Assembly: GCA_023251335.1 (NCBI GenBank)
Contig: JAHEZA010000124.1
Span: 1 to 7,109 of the forward strand
Reading direction: 5' to 3'
From: Chitinophagaceae bacterium
Lineage (GTDB): Bacteria; Bacteroidota; Bacteroidia; Chitinophagales; Chitinophagaceae
Length of the DNA: 7,109 nucleotides
Within the stretch, counting starts at the first letter, position 1. Each line of letters starts with the position of its first letter. Below, in pieces: positions 1 to 7,088 of the stretch. The notes below the pieces were generated by a model that worked only from the letters and a program-made list of their open reading frames with translations, made no database searches and was not told the origin of the DNA. The position numbers and the translations under genes were made by a program.

Positions 1-2
1 AC

Positions 3-1259
3 GTACTGTTCCTGCTGTTCTTCTCTATCGGGTTATGGCTTACTGAGTCTATACCAGCTTTTGCTGTCGCACTTTTTATTATAGGGTACCTTGTATTTGC
101 CCTTGGTAATCCATATTTGAATCCTTCACCGGAAAAAATAAACCGGTATGTAAATACTTTTTCAAGCAGAATTATTTGGCTGCTGCTGGGTGGATTTTTT
201 CTTGCCGCAGCCATGACCAAAACTGAGTTGGACAAAGCACTTTTAAAACTTACGTTGAAATTATCCGGAAAAAAGCCAAGGAGTATTCTTATTGCTTTTA
301 TGATAGCGGCTATGACCTTCTCCATGATCATGTCGGCCACGGCTACTACTGCTATGATGATTGCTGCGCTGACACCTTTAATGAAAGAAACCAACAGGCC
401 CGGATTTAATAAAGCGCTGTTGCTGGGCATTTCAATGTCAGCCACCATTGGTGGAATAGGCACTATTATCGGCACTTCCCCTAATGCAATTGCGGTTGGA
501 ATATTAGGTGACAGTGGTATTTACATAAATTTTTTGCACTGGATGGTATATGGCGTTCCGATGGCCGTTATTCTTGTTTTATTTATCTGCTTTTTTTTGC
601 TTTGGTTATTTGTAAAAGATAATTCCCCGTTGTCTTTACAGTTGTTTGACAGCAAGAAAAACGAAAAGCAAAATGAGTCGTCTTCGCAGCGTATTGTTGT
701 ATTGGTTGTATTGGTTGTAACGGTAGCATTGTGGTTAACAAGCTCAATACATGGTATTCCTGTTGCGGCAATAGCTGCAATACCGTTAGTGGTCTTTACA
801 CTTACCTGCGTGTTGAATGCTCACGATGTAAATACATTGTCGTGGGATACATTAATTTTAGTGGCAGGAGGCTTGTCCCTTGGCGAAGCGCTTCAATCTA
901 CGGGTATATTACAGCACTATGCCGTGCTAATGAAAGTTGCCAATATGAGTTCGGTAGGCCTCATTATTATATTGGCATACGCCTCTATGCTTTTTGCAAA
1001 TTTTATGAGCAATGCGGCCACCGTCACCATATTGATACCACTCGGATTTGCATTGCTTCCCGGCATGGAAAAAGAGGTGGCGTTTGCAGTCACACTGGCT
1101 TCTTCAACCGCATTGCTCCTTCCGGTGGCATCGCCGGCTACCGCAATTGCTTATAGTACTGGTCTGTTAAAGCAAAAAGATTTTACGATAACCGGATTAA
1201 TGGTAGGAATAACCGGGCCCATATTAGCTGTATTGTTGGTTCTGTTGTTAAACCGCTAA
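3..1259 (+). CDS. SLC13/DASS-family sodium:dicarboxylate-type symporter, 5'-truncated
   Basis: Integral membrane carrier of the divalent anion:sodium symporter family (ion transporter superfamily), expected to import di- or tricarboxylates or sulfate with sodium. The reading frame is open from base 3, so the true start is outside the window. The TTG at 117 is an internal Leu codon, because the 38 codons before it include the family signature Leu-Thr-Glu-Ser-Ile-Pro. Numbering from base 3, the two inverted-repeat halves are visible. The first has Ser-Ala-Thr-Ala-Thr-Thr-Ala-Met-Met at about 111-119 and Gly-Thr-Ser-Pro-Asn-Ala at 157-162. The second has Ser-Asn-Ala-Ala-Thr at 336-340 and Pro-Val-Ala-Ser-Pro-Ala at 374-379. 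These are the helix-break regions that bind sodium and substrate. A charged linker (about 205-230) separates the halves. The visible 418 residues fit a family length of about 450-500. The Asn of the first SNT motif is replaced by Ala. Family assignment is firm; substrate is unknown. It is convergent with the next gene. Confidence 0.9.
   Translation, partial: VLFLLFFSIGLWLTESIPAFAVALFIIGYLVFALGNPYLNPSPEKINRYVNTFSSRIIWLLLGGFFLAAAMTKTELDKALLKLTLKLSGKKPRSILIAFMIAAMTFSMIMSATATTAMMIAALTPLMKETNRPGFNKALLLGISMSATIGGIGTIIGTSPNAIAVGILGDSGIYINFLHWMVYGVPMAVILVLFICFFLLWLFVKDNSPLSLQLFDSKKNEKQNESSSQRIVVLVVLVVTVALWLTSSIHGIPVAAIAAIPLVVFTLTCVLNAHDVNTLSWDTLILVAGGLSLGEALQSTGILQHYAVLMKVANMSSVGLIIILAYASMLFANFMSNAATVTILIPLGFALLPGMEKEVAFAVTLASSTALLLPVASPATAIAYSTGLLKQKDFTITGLMVGITGPILAVLLVLLLNR
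692..718 (+). repeat. Three near-identical 9-bp tandem units inside the DASS gene
   Basis: Three consecutive 9-base units, the last two identical (attggttgt) and the first a variant (tattgttgt). They encode repeated Val-Val/Leu-Val-Val at the start of the transmembrane helix that opens the second half of the transporter. The unit is a multiple of three, so copy-number change would keep the frame and only lengthen or shorten the hydrophobic run. It may simply reflect codon choice for a Val/Leu-rich helix. Confidence 0.5.
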
Positions 1260-1373
1260 AATATGATCGGAGGAGGAAACAGAAATCATCATTATTTGTT
1301 TGTTTACTGTTATCTATTATTCTTCAATCATTTTTCAAATCAAATTCTTTGCTACTTTCAATTCTTTAGAAAT
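1260..1373. other. Intergenic gap between convergent genes, no clear terminator
   Basis: AT-rich 114-base spacer between the stop of the plus-strand transporter and the stop of the minus-strand amidohydrolase. I looked for a GC-rich inverted repeat followed by a T run on either strand and found only loose AT-rich pairings (for example atttg near 1294 with caaat near 1335). Both transcription units must end here or read into each other. An AGGAGG at 1271-1276 is not followed by a suitably placed ATG. Confidence 0.4.
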
Positions 1374-3041
1374 TTACATTTTTTTATACCCCGGGCCTTT
1401 TAAAAATCTACCGGATAGTGAACCGGTATGATCACCATTTTCCAATATCTGGATACCATTTACAAACACATCACTTACGCCTGTTGCATACTGATGCGGT
1501 TTATCATAAGTAGCATGATCCTGAACTTTTGCCGGATCAAAAATTACTATGTCTGCGTAATTGCCCACTTTAAGTTCTCCGCGTTTTTGTAGTTTTAAAT
1601 GAGTAGCAGGTAGATTGGCCAGTTTATAAATTGCCTGTTGCAACGTCATTAGTTTTTCATCGCGGGAATATTTGCCTATCACTCTCGCAAAATTTCCATA
1701 AGCACGTGGATGTGCATTTGATTTTAAAAAAACACCTTCGTTTGTATAGGATCCTTCATCACTTCCAAAACTCACCCAGGGCAAAACAATTTCCTTTTTA
1801 ATATTATTTTCATCCATTACAAAATAAGCAACGCCCACCCTTGTACTGTCTTGTATTATCAGGTCCATCGCTGTTTCTTCCGGTGAGGTGCCACGAATTT
1901 TTGCCGCTTCTGCCAATGTTTTGCCTGTAAATTTTTTTAATGAATCCTGTTTAAAAGCAAGAAGCAAAATATTATCCGGCCTGCCTGATGAATAATATTC
2001 ATTTTCCCAATCGTTCGCATAGGAATTCATGGCCTTTATCATTTGTTTTCTTATAACAGGATCCTGTAAACGCTTTCTGAGTTTTCCGAAACCTCCGTCT
2101 TGCAAAGTAGGCGGAAAGCAGGAAGTTAGGCCTGTGGCTGCTGCAGTATAAGTGTACATGTCTGCTGTGATGTCAATACCTTGTTTTCGGGCAGTTTCTA
2201 CCATTTGTATTACGCTGTCCATTTTGCCCCAGTTGTCTTTGCCAGACGCTTTTAAATGGCAGATCTCTACAGGAATATTGGCTTCTTTTGCAATGGTGAT
2301 AATCTCATTAATGGCAGGAATTAATTGATTGCCTTCGCTACGGATATGGCTGATATACGTACCGCCATATTTAGATGCTTCTTTTGCAAGTGCCACCAGT
2401 TCATCAGTCTTTGCAAAAACATCTACCGGATACTGCAGTGCACAGGTAACGCCCAAAGCGCCTTCCTTCATCGCGCTATCTACCAAAATTTTCATACTGT
2501 CTAATTGTTGGGCAGTCGGCGCTTTATCATCTTCCCCAATTACGTATTGTCTTACCGTGCCGGTGCCAACGAATGAAGCGATGTTGCAGGAGATGCCGTT
2601 ATCTTCCAGGGTAGCCATGTATTCTCCCAATGTATTCCACGTTACAGGATACTTTATATCGCCTTCGTTCTTTTGCATTTGATCTTTCATATTGGCATTC
2701 AAAGGACCCATGCTGAATTCTGTAAATATTTCAGTAGTTACTCCTTGCCGTATATCACTTTGTGCCCTTCCATCCTGGAATAATGATTCTTCAGAATGTC
2801 CCATCATGTTGATGAAACCCGGTGCTACTGCCTTTCCTCCGGCATCTATCTCATTTTTTGCTGATGCATTTTTCAAATCACCGATAAAGGCAATAGTATC
2901 TTCATTAATAGCAATATCGCCTTTGAAGGGCGTTCCGCCTTTGCCATCATAGATCATTCCATTGCGGATAATAGTGTCATATTTTGCTTGCTGATTGCAG
3001 GCACAAATCACGATAAGTAAAAAGAATGATAAGTATTTCAT
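1374..3041 (-). CDS. D-aminoacylase-like amidohydrolase, predicted lipoprotein
   Basis: Amidohydrolase-superfamily enzyme of the N-acyl-D-amino-acid deacylase type, which would release a free amino acid and an acyl acid. The 555 residues start with a lipoprotein signal (hydrophobic 4-12, Ile-Cys-Ala-Cys with lipidated Cys15 followed by Asn16), so it should be membrane-anchored outside the cytoplasm. The beta-sandwich strand Ile-Arg-Asn-Gly-Met-Ile-Tyr-Asp-Gly is at 25-33. Barrel motifs are Pro-Gly-Phe-Ile-Asn at 74-78, metal-ligand His232 (Ser-His-Ile-Arg-Ser-Glu-Gly), His262 (Cys-His-Leu-Lys-Ala-Ser-Gly) and catalytic Asp428 (Gly-Ser-Asp). The C-terminal part is typical of the family: His-Pro-Arg-Ala-Tyr-Gly at 444-449, Ala-Asp-Ile-Val-Ile-Phe-Asp-Pro at 496-503 and His-Gln-Tyr at 516-518. 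Unusually, the first His of HxH is Met80 (His82 is kept), and the usual metal-bridging Cys position reads Glu108-Phe109. It is the last gene of the minus-strand block, 62 bases after the permease. Family assignment is strong; D-stereospecificity and substrate are inferred. Confidence 0.88.
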   Translation of the reverse strand: MKYLSFFLLIVICACNQQAKYDTIIRNGMIYDGKGGTPFKGDIAINEDTIAFIGDLKNASAKNEIDAGGKAVAPGFINMMGHSEESLFQDGRAQSDIRQGVTTEIFTEFSMGPLNANMKDQMQKNEGDIKYPVTWNTLGEYMATLEDNGISCNIASFVGTGTVRQYVIGEDDKAPTAQQLDSMKILVDSAMKEGALGVTCALQYPVDVFAKTDELVALAKEASKYGGTYISHIRSEGNQLIPAINEIITIAKEANIPVEICHLKASGKDNWGKMDSVIQMVETARKQGIDITADMYTYTAAATGLTSCFPPTLQDGGFGKLRKRLQDPVIRKQMIKAMNSYANDWENEYYSSGRPDNILLLAFKQDSLKKFTGKTLAEAAKIRGTSPEETAMDLIIQDSTRVGVAYFVMDENNIKKEIVLPWVSFGSDEGSYTNEGVFLKSNAHPRAYGNFARVIGKYSRDEKLMTLQQAIYKLANLPATHLKLQKRGELKVGNYADIVIFDPAKVQDHATYDKPHQYATGVSDVFVNGIQILENGDHTGSLSGRFLKGPGYKKM

Positions 3042-3072
3042 TTTATATTTTATAATGGTTTAATGAAATTGG

Positions 3073-3084
3073 TACATAAATGTA
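3073..3084. repeat. Short inverted repeat upstream of the amidohydrolase
   Basis: Arms TACAT and ATGTA separated by AA, lying in the 62-base gap 32-43 bases before the amidohydrolase start. It is too short and AT-rich to be a terminator. It could be half of an operator or chance. On the minus strand it contains TACATTTA, one base off the Bacteroidota -7 consensus TAnnTTTG, with no convincing -33 element. Confidence 0.2.
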
Positions 3085-3103
3085 TGATGATGAATTTACT
3101 TTT

Positions 3104-4435
3104 TTACGGGATATTATTTATGATTGCTATTTTTTCTTTTTTAATTTTCTTCATTACAAAATAAATTATACACACCACGGCGATAAAAATGAGCACTGAA
3201 AGTATTTCCCATTTTCCCAGGCTGGTAAACATCCAGCAAATTGCTGCAATACCAATTAATGGAACGGTTAACCCTCCCGGAATCTTAAAAGTTTTTTCTG
3301 TTGCTTCCTGCTTTTTTTTCCTCATTTTAATTGTTGCTAAAATAACGGTGAGATAAATAATTAAAATGGAAGCGCTGGCCAGGATGGCCATTTGTTTAAA
3401 TCCACCTGAGACAGAAAATATAAAAATTAATGAACCCCACACTATAATAGCTAAATGCGGTGTGGCAAATTTTGGATGCACTTTGCCGAGGAATTTTGGA
3501 AACAGCCCGTCATTGGCTCCAGCAAAAAGTAAACGCGGTGATGCAAGCACATCTCCAAAAATACTTGTAAAACAAGAGAAGGCAGCTGTGAGCAACAGTA
3601 TAATTGTCCCCGCAGGCCCCACCATTTTTTCTGCAATGGCCGCCAGGGGCGCATCTTTCACAGCTTCCATATTTGCACCCAATACTCCCTGTGTAACCGT
3701 TTGTAGAAGCAGGTAAAAAACAAGAATTAATAATCCCGCCAATATAATTCCCCGGGGAACGGTACGTTTCGGATTTTTAATTTCTCCGCTCGACGTAAGT
3801 GCCGTTTCGAAACCGAGAAATGCAAAAAATAAAATAAGGGCAGTGCTGCCGAATGTGTTTAATGTTGGTAAATGGCCCCAATGCAGGTTAGTTGACTTAA
3901 CATGAAAGAGACCAAAAATGATGATTGCAGCCAGCGGTAATAATTTTATTACGGTTACGAACTTTATAAAAGTGATACTCTGTTTAGTGCCGCGAATGTT
4001 CACTAAAACCATAAAAACTATTAAAATAAAAAATAAGAAAGCTCTTACCCAGGGGTTTAAGAACTCAGGATAAATTACAGCGAGTGAATCGGCAATTATA
4101 TTCATCACTGCTGCGTCACTCGCAAGACCGAAAGCAAAAAAGAAAAGCCAACTGGTTATAAAACCCGGAAACTCTCCAAATGCAGCTACCACATAAGCAT
4201 AGGTGCCGCCGCTCGAGGTAACTTTGCTGCCTATTTCTGCATAACAAAGCATAACACAACCCAACAAAATCGCACAAAAAACATAACAAAACAGTCCATA
4301 GGTACCCAATTGCATTCCTACAATTGCAGGTAACACAAAAATGCCGGCACCAATGGTGAAATTTAAAATAGTAAGAGAAAGCCCGGAAACCCCAATAACT
4401 CTTTCTAATCCTTCGTTCGTTTTTTTAGTCGGCAT
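3104..4435 (-). CDS. APC-superfamily amino acid permease
   Basis: Inner-membrane amino acid transporter with the LeuT-like fold, 443 residues and about 12 hydrophobic segments, the usual size for this family. The first helix carries the unwound substrate-binding motif Ile-Gly-Ala-Gly-Ile-Phe at 28-33. Ser-Gly-Gly-Thr-Tyr-Ala-Tyr at 75-81 is typical of the loop before helix 3. Helix 6 has Phe-Phe-Ala-Phe-Leu-Gly-Phe-Glu at 203-210, followed by the cytoplasmic loop Gly-Glu-Ile-Lys-Asn-Pro-Lys-Arg at 217-224. The loop at 301-327, with Asp-Gly-Leu-Phe-Pro and a Pro before His-Leu-Ala, is also characteristic. The ATG at 4435 gives a short hydrophilic N-terminus before helix 1, as expected. It sits 40 bases after the hydrolase stop (TAG) and just upstream of the D-aminoacylase-like gene, suggesting uptake of the amino acid that enzyme releases. 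The specific substrate cannot be read from sequence. Confidence 0.92.
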   Translation of the reverse strand: MPTKKTNEGLERVIGVSGLSLTILNFTIGAGIFVLPAIVGMQLGTYGLFCYVFCAILLGCVMLCYAEIGSKVTSSGGTYAYVVAAFGEFPGFITSWLFFFAFGLASDAAVMNIIADSLAVIYPEFLNPWVRAFLFFILIVFMVLVNIRGTKQSITFIKFVTVIKLLPLAAIIIFGLFHVKSTNLHWGHLPTLNTFGSTALILFFAFLGFETALTSSGEIKNPKRTVPRGIILAGLLILVFYLLLQTVTQGVLGANMEAVKDAPLAAIAEKMVGPAGTIILLLTAAFSCFTSIFGDVLASPRLLFAGANDGLFPKFLGKVHPKFATPHLAIIVWGSLIFIFSVSGGFKQMAILASASILIIYLTVILATIKMRKKKQEATEKTFKIPGGLTVPLIGIAAICWMFTSLGKWEILSVLIFIAVVCIIYFVMKKIKKEKIAIINNIP

Positions 4436-4475
4436 GCTGGGTTGGCTTTGGTTTTTATTTTTTTAATCACTATTT

Positions 4476-5324
4476 CTAATTCAAACGATTTAACCCTTCA
4501 ATTTTCCTATACGGATTTTTAAAAAAATCATTTACCACTTTATTAAAAATATCTTTATAAACAATAGGGGTAGAGTGGCCGCTGTTGGGTAAAATCCATA
4601 AATAAGATCGTGGGATTGATTCAGCAATTAGCATGGTATGCCGTGGACGAATTACATCATGATCACCACCAATAACCAGCACCGGGCATTTAATTGTTTG
4701 TAATTGTGCCGTGCTGATATTTGGCTCATGAGCCAGTAAATTAAAAAGCTTTCGATTGGTCTTTACTTCCGGTATCAGGGGTAATTTATTAATGGAATCA
4801 CTAAGGTATCTGGCCCAGGTAAAAATTTCCGGCTCCACGGCTGAAGTATCCGGCACAAGATTGGCGCCCGTTACCGCCAGTTTTTTCACTTTATCCGGAT
4901 GTCGGATAGCGAGCAACAATCCATTGATGCCGCCATCACTCCAACCTATCACATAGCAGGAATCTAAATGCAAATGATCAAGCAATGCATTCAAATCATC
5001 CGTCATCATTTCATAACTTAAAGAGTCGCCGTTGTCAATTGATCTTCCCTGGGCCCTGCTATCTGCCAGAATCACCTTATAATTTTTTGCAAAGAAGGGA
5101 ATCTGGTTGGTGAAATCCTTTATGGAACCGCCATTACCGTGAATGATCAACAGTGGCTCACCGGAACCATAAGTTTCATAATACATTTTAAACCCACGGT
5201 TGTCAAAGTATTTTCCGACTTGTACATTTTTGCCAAAGAGGCTGTCAACAGGCGTTTGTGCATGTATAACTAAAGCAAAAAATGATACAGCAAAAGAAAG
5301 AAATAGTTTTTTAACATGTTTCAT
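4476..5324 (-). CDS. Secreted alpha/beta-fold hydrolase
   Basis: Serine hydrolase of the alpha/beta superfamily, 282 residues. A signal peptide covers 1-22 (Lys-rich start, hydrophobic 7-20, cleavage after Ile-His-Ala before Gln23), so it should act in the periplasm or outside. The oxyanion-hole motif His-Gly-Asn-Gly-Gly is at 62-66. The nucleophile elbow Gly-Trp-Ser-Asp-Gly puts the catalytic Ser at 129. Asp223 in Gly-Gly-Asp-His-Asp and His250 in Ser-Gly-His-Ser complete the triad. The cap region between about 155 and 205 is short, as in small esterase/amidase-like members. It begins 14 bases after the YfcC-family gene and precedes the permease, so it is probably co-transcribed. Context suggests it cleaves an ester or amide feeding the same pathway, but an aminopeptidase, esterase or lactonase role would fit the sequence equally well. 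Confidence 0.88.
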   Translation of the reverse strand: MKHVKKLFLSFAVSFFALVIHAQTPVDSLFGKNVQVGKYFDNRGFKMYYETYGSGEPLLIIHGNGGSIKDFTNQIPFFAKNYKVILADSRAQGRSIDNGDSLSYEMMTDDLNALLDHLHLDSCYVIGWSDGGINGLLLAIRHPDKVKKLAVTGANLVPDTSAVEPEIFTWARYLSDSINKLPLIPEVKTNRKLFNLLAHEPNISTAQLQTIKCPVLVIGGDHDVIRPRHTMLIAESIPRSYLWILPNSGHSTPIVYKDIFNKVVNDFFKNPYRKIEGLNRLN

Positions 5325-5336
5325 AAAAACGTTTTT
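5325..5336. repeat. Perfect 12-bp palindrome AAAAACGTTTTT between two genes
   Basis: A perfect palindrome filling most of the 14-base gap between the YfcC-family stop and the hydrolase start, immediately upstream of the ATG where a ribosome-binding site would lie. No Shine-Dalgarno sequence is present there. The A-rich leader agrees with Bacteroidota translation starts, and a hairpin this short without a loop is unlikely to form, so a functional role is doubtful. Confidence 0.45.
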
Positions 5337-5338
5337 AT

Positions 5339-6850
5339 TTATTTAAGATTGATTCCAATTATTAAAAATATTGCACCCAAAACAAGCAACGCAATTATCA
5401 TCGGCGTTATAAATTTGAGCCATGCCTTGTAACTTATTTTTACCATCAGCAATGCCGGGAATACAGAGCCGGTGGGAGATATGAGAAACATGGTTCCTAT
5501 ACCGAACAAATAAGCATTCACAATTTCACGACCCGGAATATTTACAATAATGGCTAACGCACCAATGATCGGCATGGTAAGTACTGCCATACCGGATGAA
5601 GAACTTACAGGAATAGCAAAAAAGAAATAGAATATCATTACCATGATAATAAAAATGACGGCCGGAAAATGCTGCACTACATTAGATGCATAAAAAAGAA
5701 TGGAATCTGCAACGAGGCCATCATTCAACACAATGGTCACACCCCTTGCCAGGCCTATGATCAGGGCTACTGCTAATAAACCTTCGGCGCCTTTTAAAAA
5801 TTCTCCCACAAATTCTTTTTCACTCATACGGTCTAATATTCCGATGAGAATGGTTGAACCAAAAAACAGGGCAGCCATTTCTGTAGTCCACCAGTTAAAG
5901 AAAACAATGCCAACGATCATGCTGATAAAAGTGAGCACGAATATGAGTAGCAGTAATCTTGTCTTAATATTCAATTTCATTCTTTCACCTTCGGTATGTA
6001 CTTCTATTTCAAAAGGAGACTCTGTAATGCCATCTATTTTATAAACAAGAGATGCCGTACGGTCTTTTTTTACTTTAGCCGCATACCTGAGTATATACCA
6101 GGCAAACATGGAAGTAGCGATCACAAAAAATAATAGCCTTCCATAAAGCCCGTCAATCCAGTTAATGCCCGCTGCATTAGAGGCTATGATAGTTGAAAAG
6201 GGGTTGGTAAAACTGGCAATATAGCCTACCGCACAACCGCCAAACACAATTGCCAGCGGAACCATTGCGTCATAATCCTCCGCCATAAAAAGCGGAACCA
6301 ATACAGGATAAAATACAATGGACTCTACATCCATTCCATACGAGCCACCGAAAAAAGAGAACACGAAAACCAAAATCACAATCAGCTTTCTTTCTTTTCC
6401 TTTCATCTGCTGCGCTAAATATCTTACCCCTTTGAACATAGAACCTGTCTTATTAAAAACAGCCATGAAGCCGCCAATAAATAAAACAAAGAGTGCCACA
6501 TCAATACTGTCTATAATGCCTTTTACCGGCGCCTCCAACATAGCAATAAAACCTTGTGGATTTGACTTTTGTTTTTTGTAGGTACCGGGTACGGAAATAG
6601 GTTTGCGGATATCACCGTTACTAAATTTTTGTAAAGGAATTTTAATATCAAGGCTGTCAAGCGTATGTTGGGTAAACGGTAATGACACCGTACCTGCGGT
6701 AGAGGTAACTAAAAAATTCTGATTGTTCTCAGCAGATAATTTACTGTATTGCCCCGATGGTAATAACCACGTACTGATAGCTGCCAGTACTATTACCATC
6801 ATAATTAAAGTAAGTGCGTTAGGCAGGCTTTTGGGTTTTACAATTTGCAT
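5339..6850 (-). CDS. YfcC/DcuC-family membrane carrier
   Basis: Inner-membrane carrier of the C4-dicarboxylate anaerobic carrier (DcuC/YfcC) family, whose members move dicarboxylates, amino acids or peptides. Length 503 is normal. The first helix is at 12-30, followed by an extracytoplasmic segment (31-100) ending in Val-Pro-Gly-Thr-Tyr at 87-91, a typical feature of the YfcC branch. Helices follow from about 116, with a hydrophilic cytoplasmic linker at about 258-297 separating the two halves. Re-entrant hairpin motifs are visible in each half: Phe-Thr-Asn-Pro-Phe-Ser-Thr at 214-220 and Pro-Val-Ser-Ser-Ser-Ser-Gly at 414-420. Ser-Pro-Thr-Gly at 458-461 is also characteristic. The ATG at 6850 leaves a short hydrophilic lead before helix 1. 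It is the first gene of the tightly spaced minus-strand block, 55 bases after the small membrane ORF. The substrate is not determinable; context favours an amino acid, peptide or carboxylate. Confidence 0.9.
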   Translation of the reverse strand: MQIVKPKSLPNALTLIMMVIVLAAISTWLLPSGQYSKLSAENNQNFLVTSTAGTVSLPFTQHTLDSLDIKIPLQKFSNGDIRKPISVPGTYKKQKSNPQGFIAMLEAPVKGIIDSIDVALFVLFIGGFMAVFNKTGSMFKGVRYLAQQMKGKERKLIVILVFVFSFFGGSYGMDVESIVFYPVLVPLFMAEDYDAMVPLAIVFGGCAVGYIASFTNPFSTIIASNAAGINWIDGLYGRLLFFVIATSMFAWYILRYAAKVKKDRTASLVYKIDGITESPFEIEVHTEGERMKLNIKTRLLLLIFVLTFISMIVGIVFFNWWTTEMAALFFGSTILIGILDRMSEKEFVGEFLKGAEGLLAVALIIGLARGVTIVLNDGLVADSILFYASNVVQHFPAVIFIIMVMIFYFFFAIPVSSSSGMAVLTMPIIGALAIIVNIPGREIVNAYLFGIGTMFLISPTGSVFPALLMVKISYKAWLKFITPMIIALLVLGAIFLIIGINLK

Positions 6851-6905
6851 CTGTATGTTTTGGTAAATGAGTTTAATGCTGACAATTTAATTTTTGCTCT
6901 GCTAT

Positions 6906-7088
6906 TTATATGGATGATTCTGCAATTATAATGTTTTCAACAACTGTTTCATCATCATATTCTCCCTGCAATGAATATTTCCCAAATACAATCAATCCTA
7001 TCGCAGCAACAGGTGTAATGACGAGCATCATAATGATTCCAAAGACGATATCTTCCTGGTTGCCTGACATTATTTTGGGTATGCCCAT
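6906..7088 (-). CDS. Small single-helix membrane protein, or C-terminal tail of a longer gene
   Basis: I do not recognise this protein. From the ATG at 7088 it has 60 residues. A short basic lead is followed by one strongly hydrophobic helix at about 14-36 (Ile-Val-Phe-Gly to Val-Phe-Gly), then an acidic tail with Gly-Glu-Tyr-Asp-Asp-Glu at 42-47. The frame stays open upstream to the window edge (Ala-Trp-Phe-Gly-Ile-Phe-Lys before the Met), so it may be the end of a larger protein whose start is off the right side. No Shine-Dalgarno sequence marks the ATG, which is uninformative in this kind of genome. It lies 55 bases upstream of the YfcC-family gene on the same strand. The composition, one helix with a charged tail, would suit an accessory subunit of a membrane protein, but nothing shows a function. 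Coding potential is supported by the clear membrane-protein pattern. Confidence 0.6.
   Translation of the reverse strand: MGIPKIMSGNQEDIVFGIIMMLVITPVAAIGLIVFGKYSLQGEYDDETVVENIIIAESSI

Noticed and set aside
117..119. TTG as the start codon of the DASS transporter
   Set aside because: The frame is open upstream to base 3 and encodes the conserved Leu-Thr-Glu-Ser-Ile-Pro region and a hydrophobic helix, so this is an internal Leu.
731..1156. 141-codon open frame on the plus strand inside the transporter gene
   Set aside because: It is an alternate-frame shadow of the transporter; its product is rich in Cys, Arg and Tyr with no membrane or domain pattern.
1271..1276. AGGAGG, a perfect Shine-Dalgarno-like hexamer
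   Set aside because: No ATG follows at a usable distance on the plus strand and no plausible plus-strand gene begins here.
2329..2952. Plus-strand open frames opposite the D-aminoacylase-like gene
   Set aside because: They are antisense to a gene with clear family motifs, and their products show no recognisable domain.
3077..3084. Possible Bacteroidota -7 promoter (TACATTTA on the minus strand) before the amidohydrolase
   Set aside because: It misses the final G of TAnnTTTG and has no clear -33 TTTG partner; the gene can be read from the upstream operon.
3451..3716. Short open frames in both orientations within the APC permease
   Set aside because: They are shadows of the permease frame, which carries the conserved loop and helix motifs throughout this stretch.
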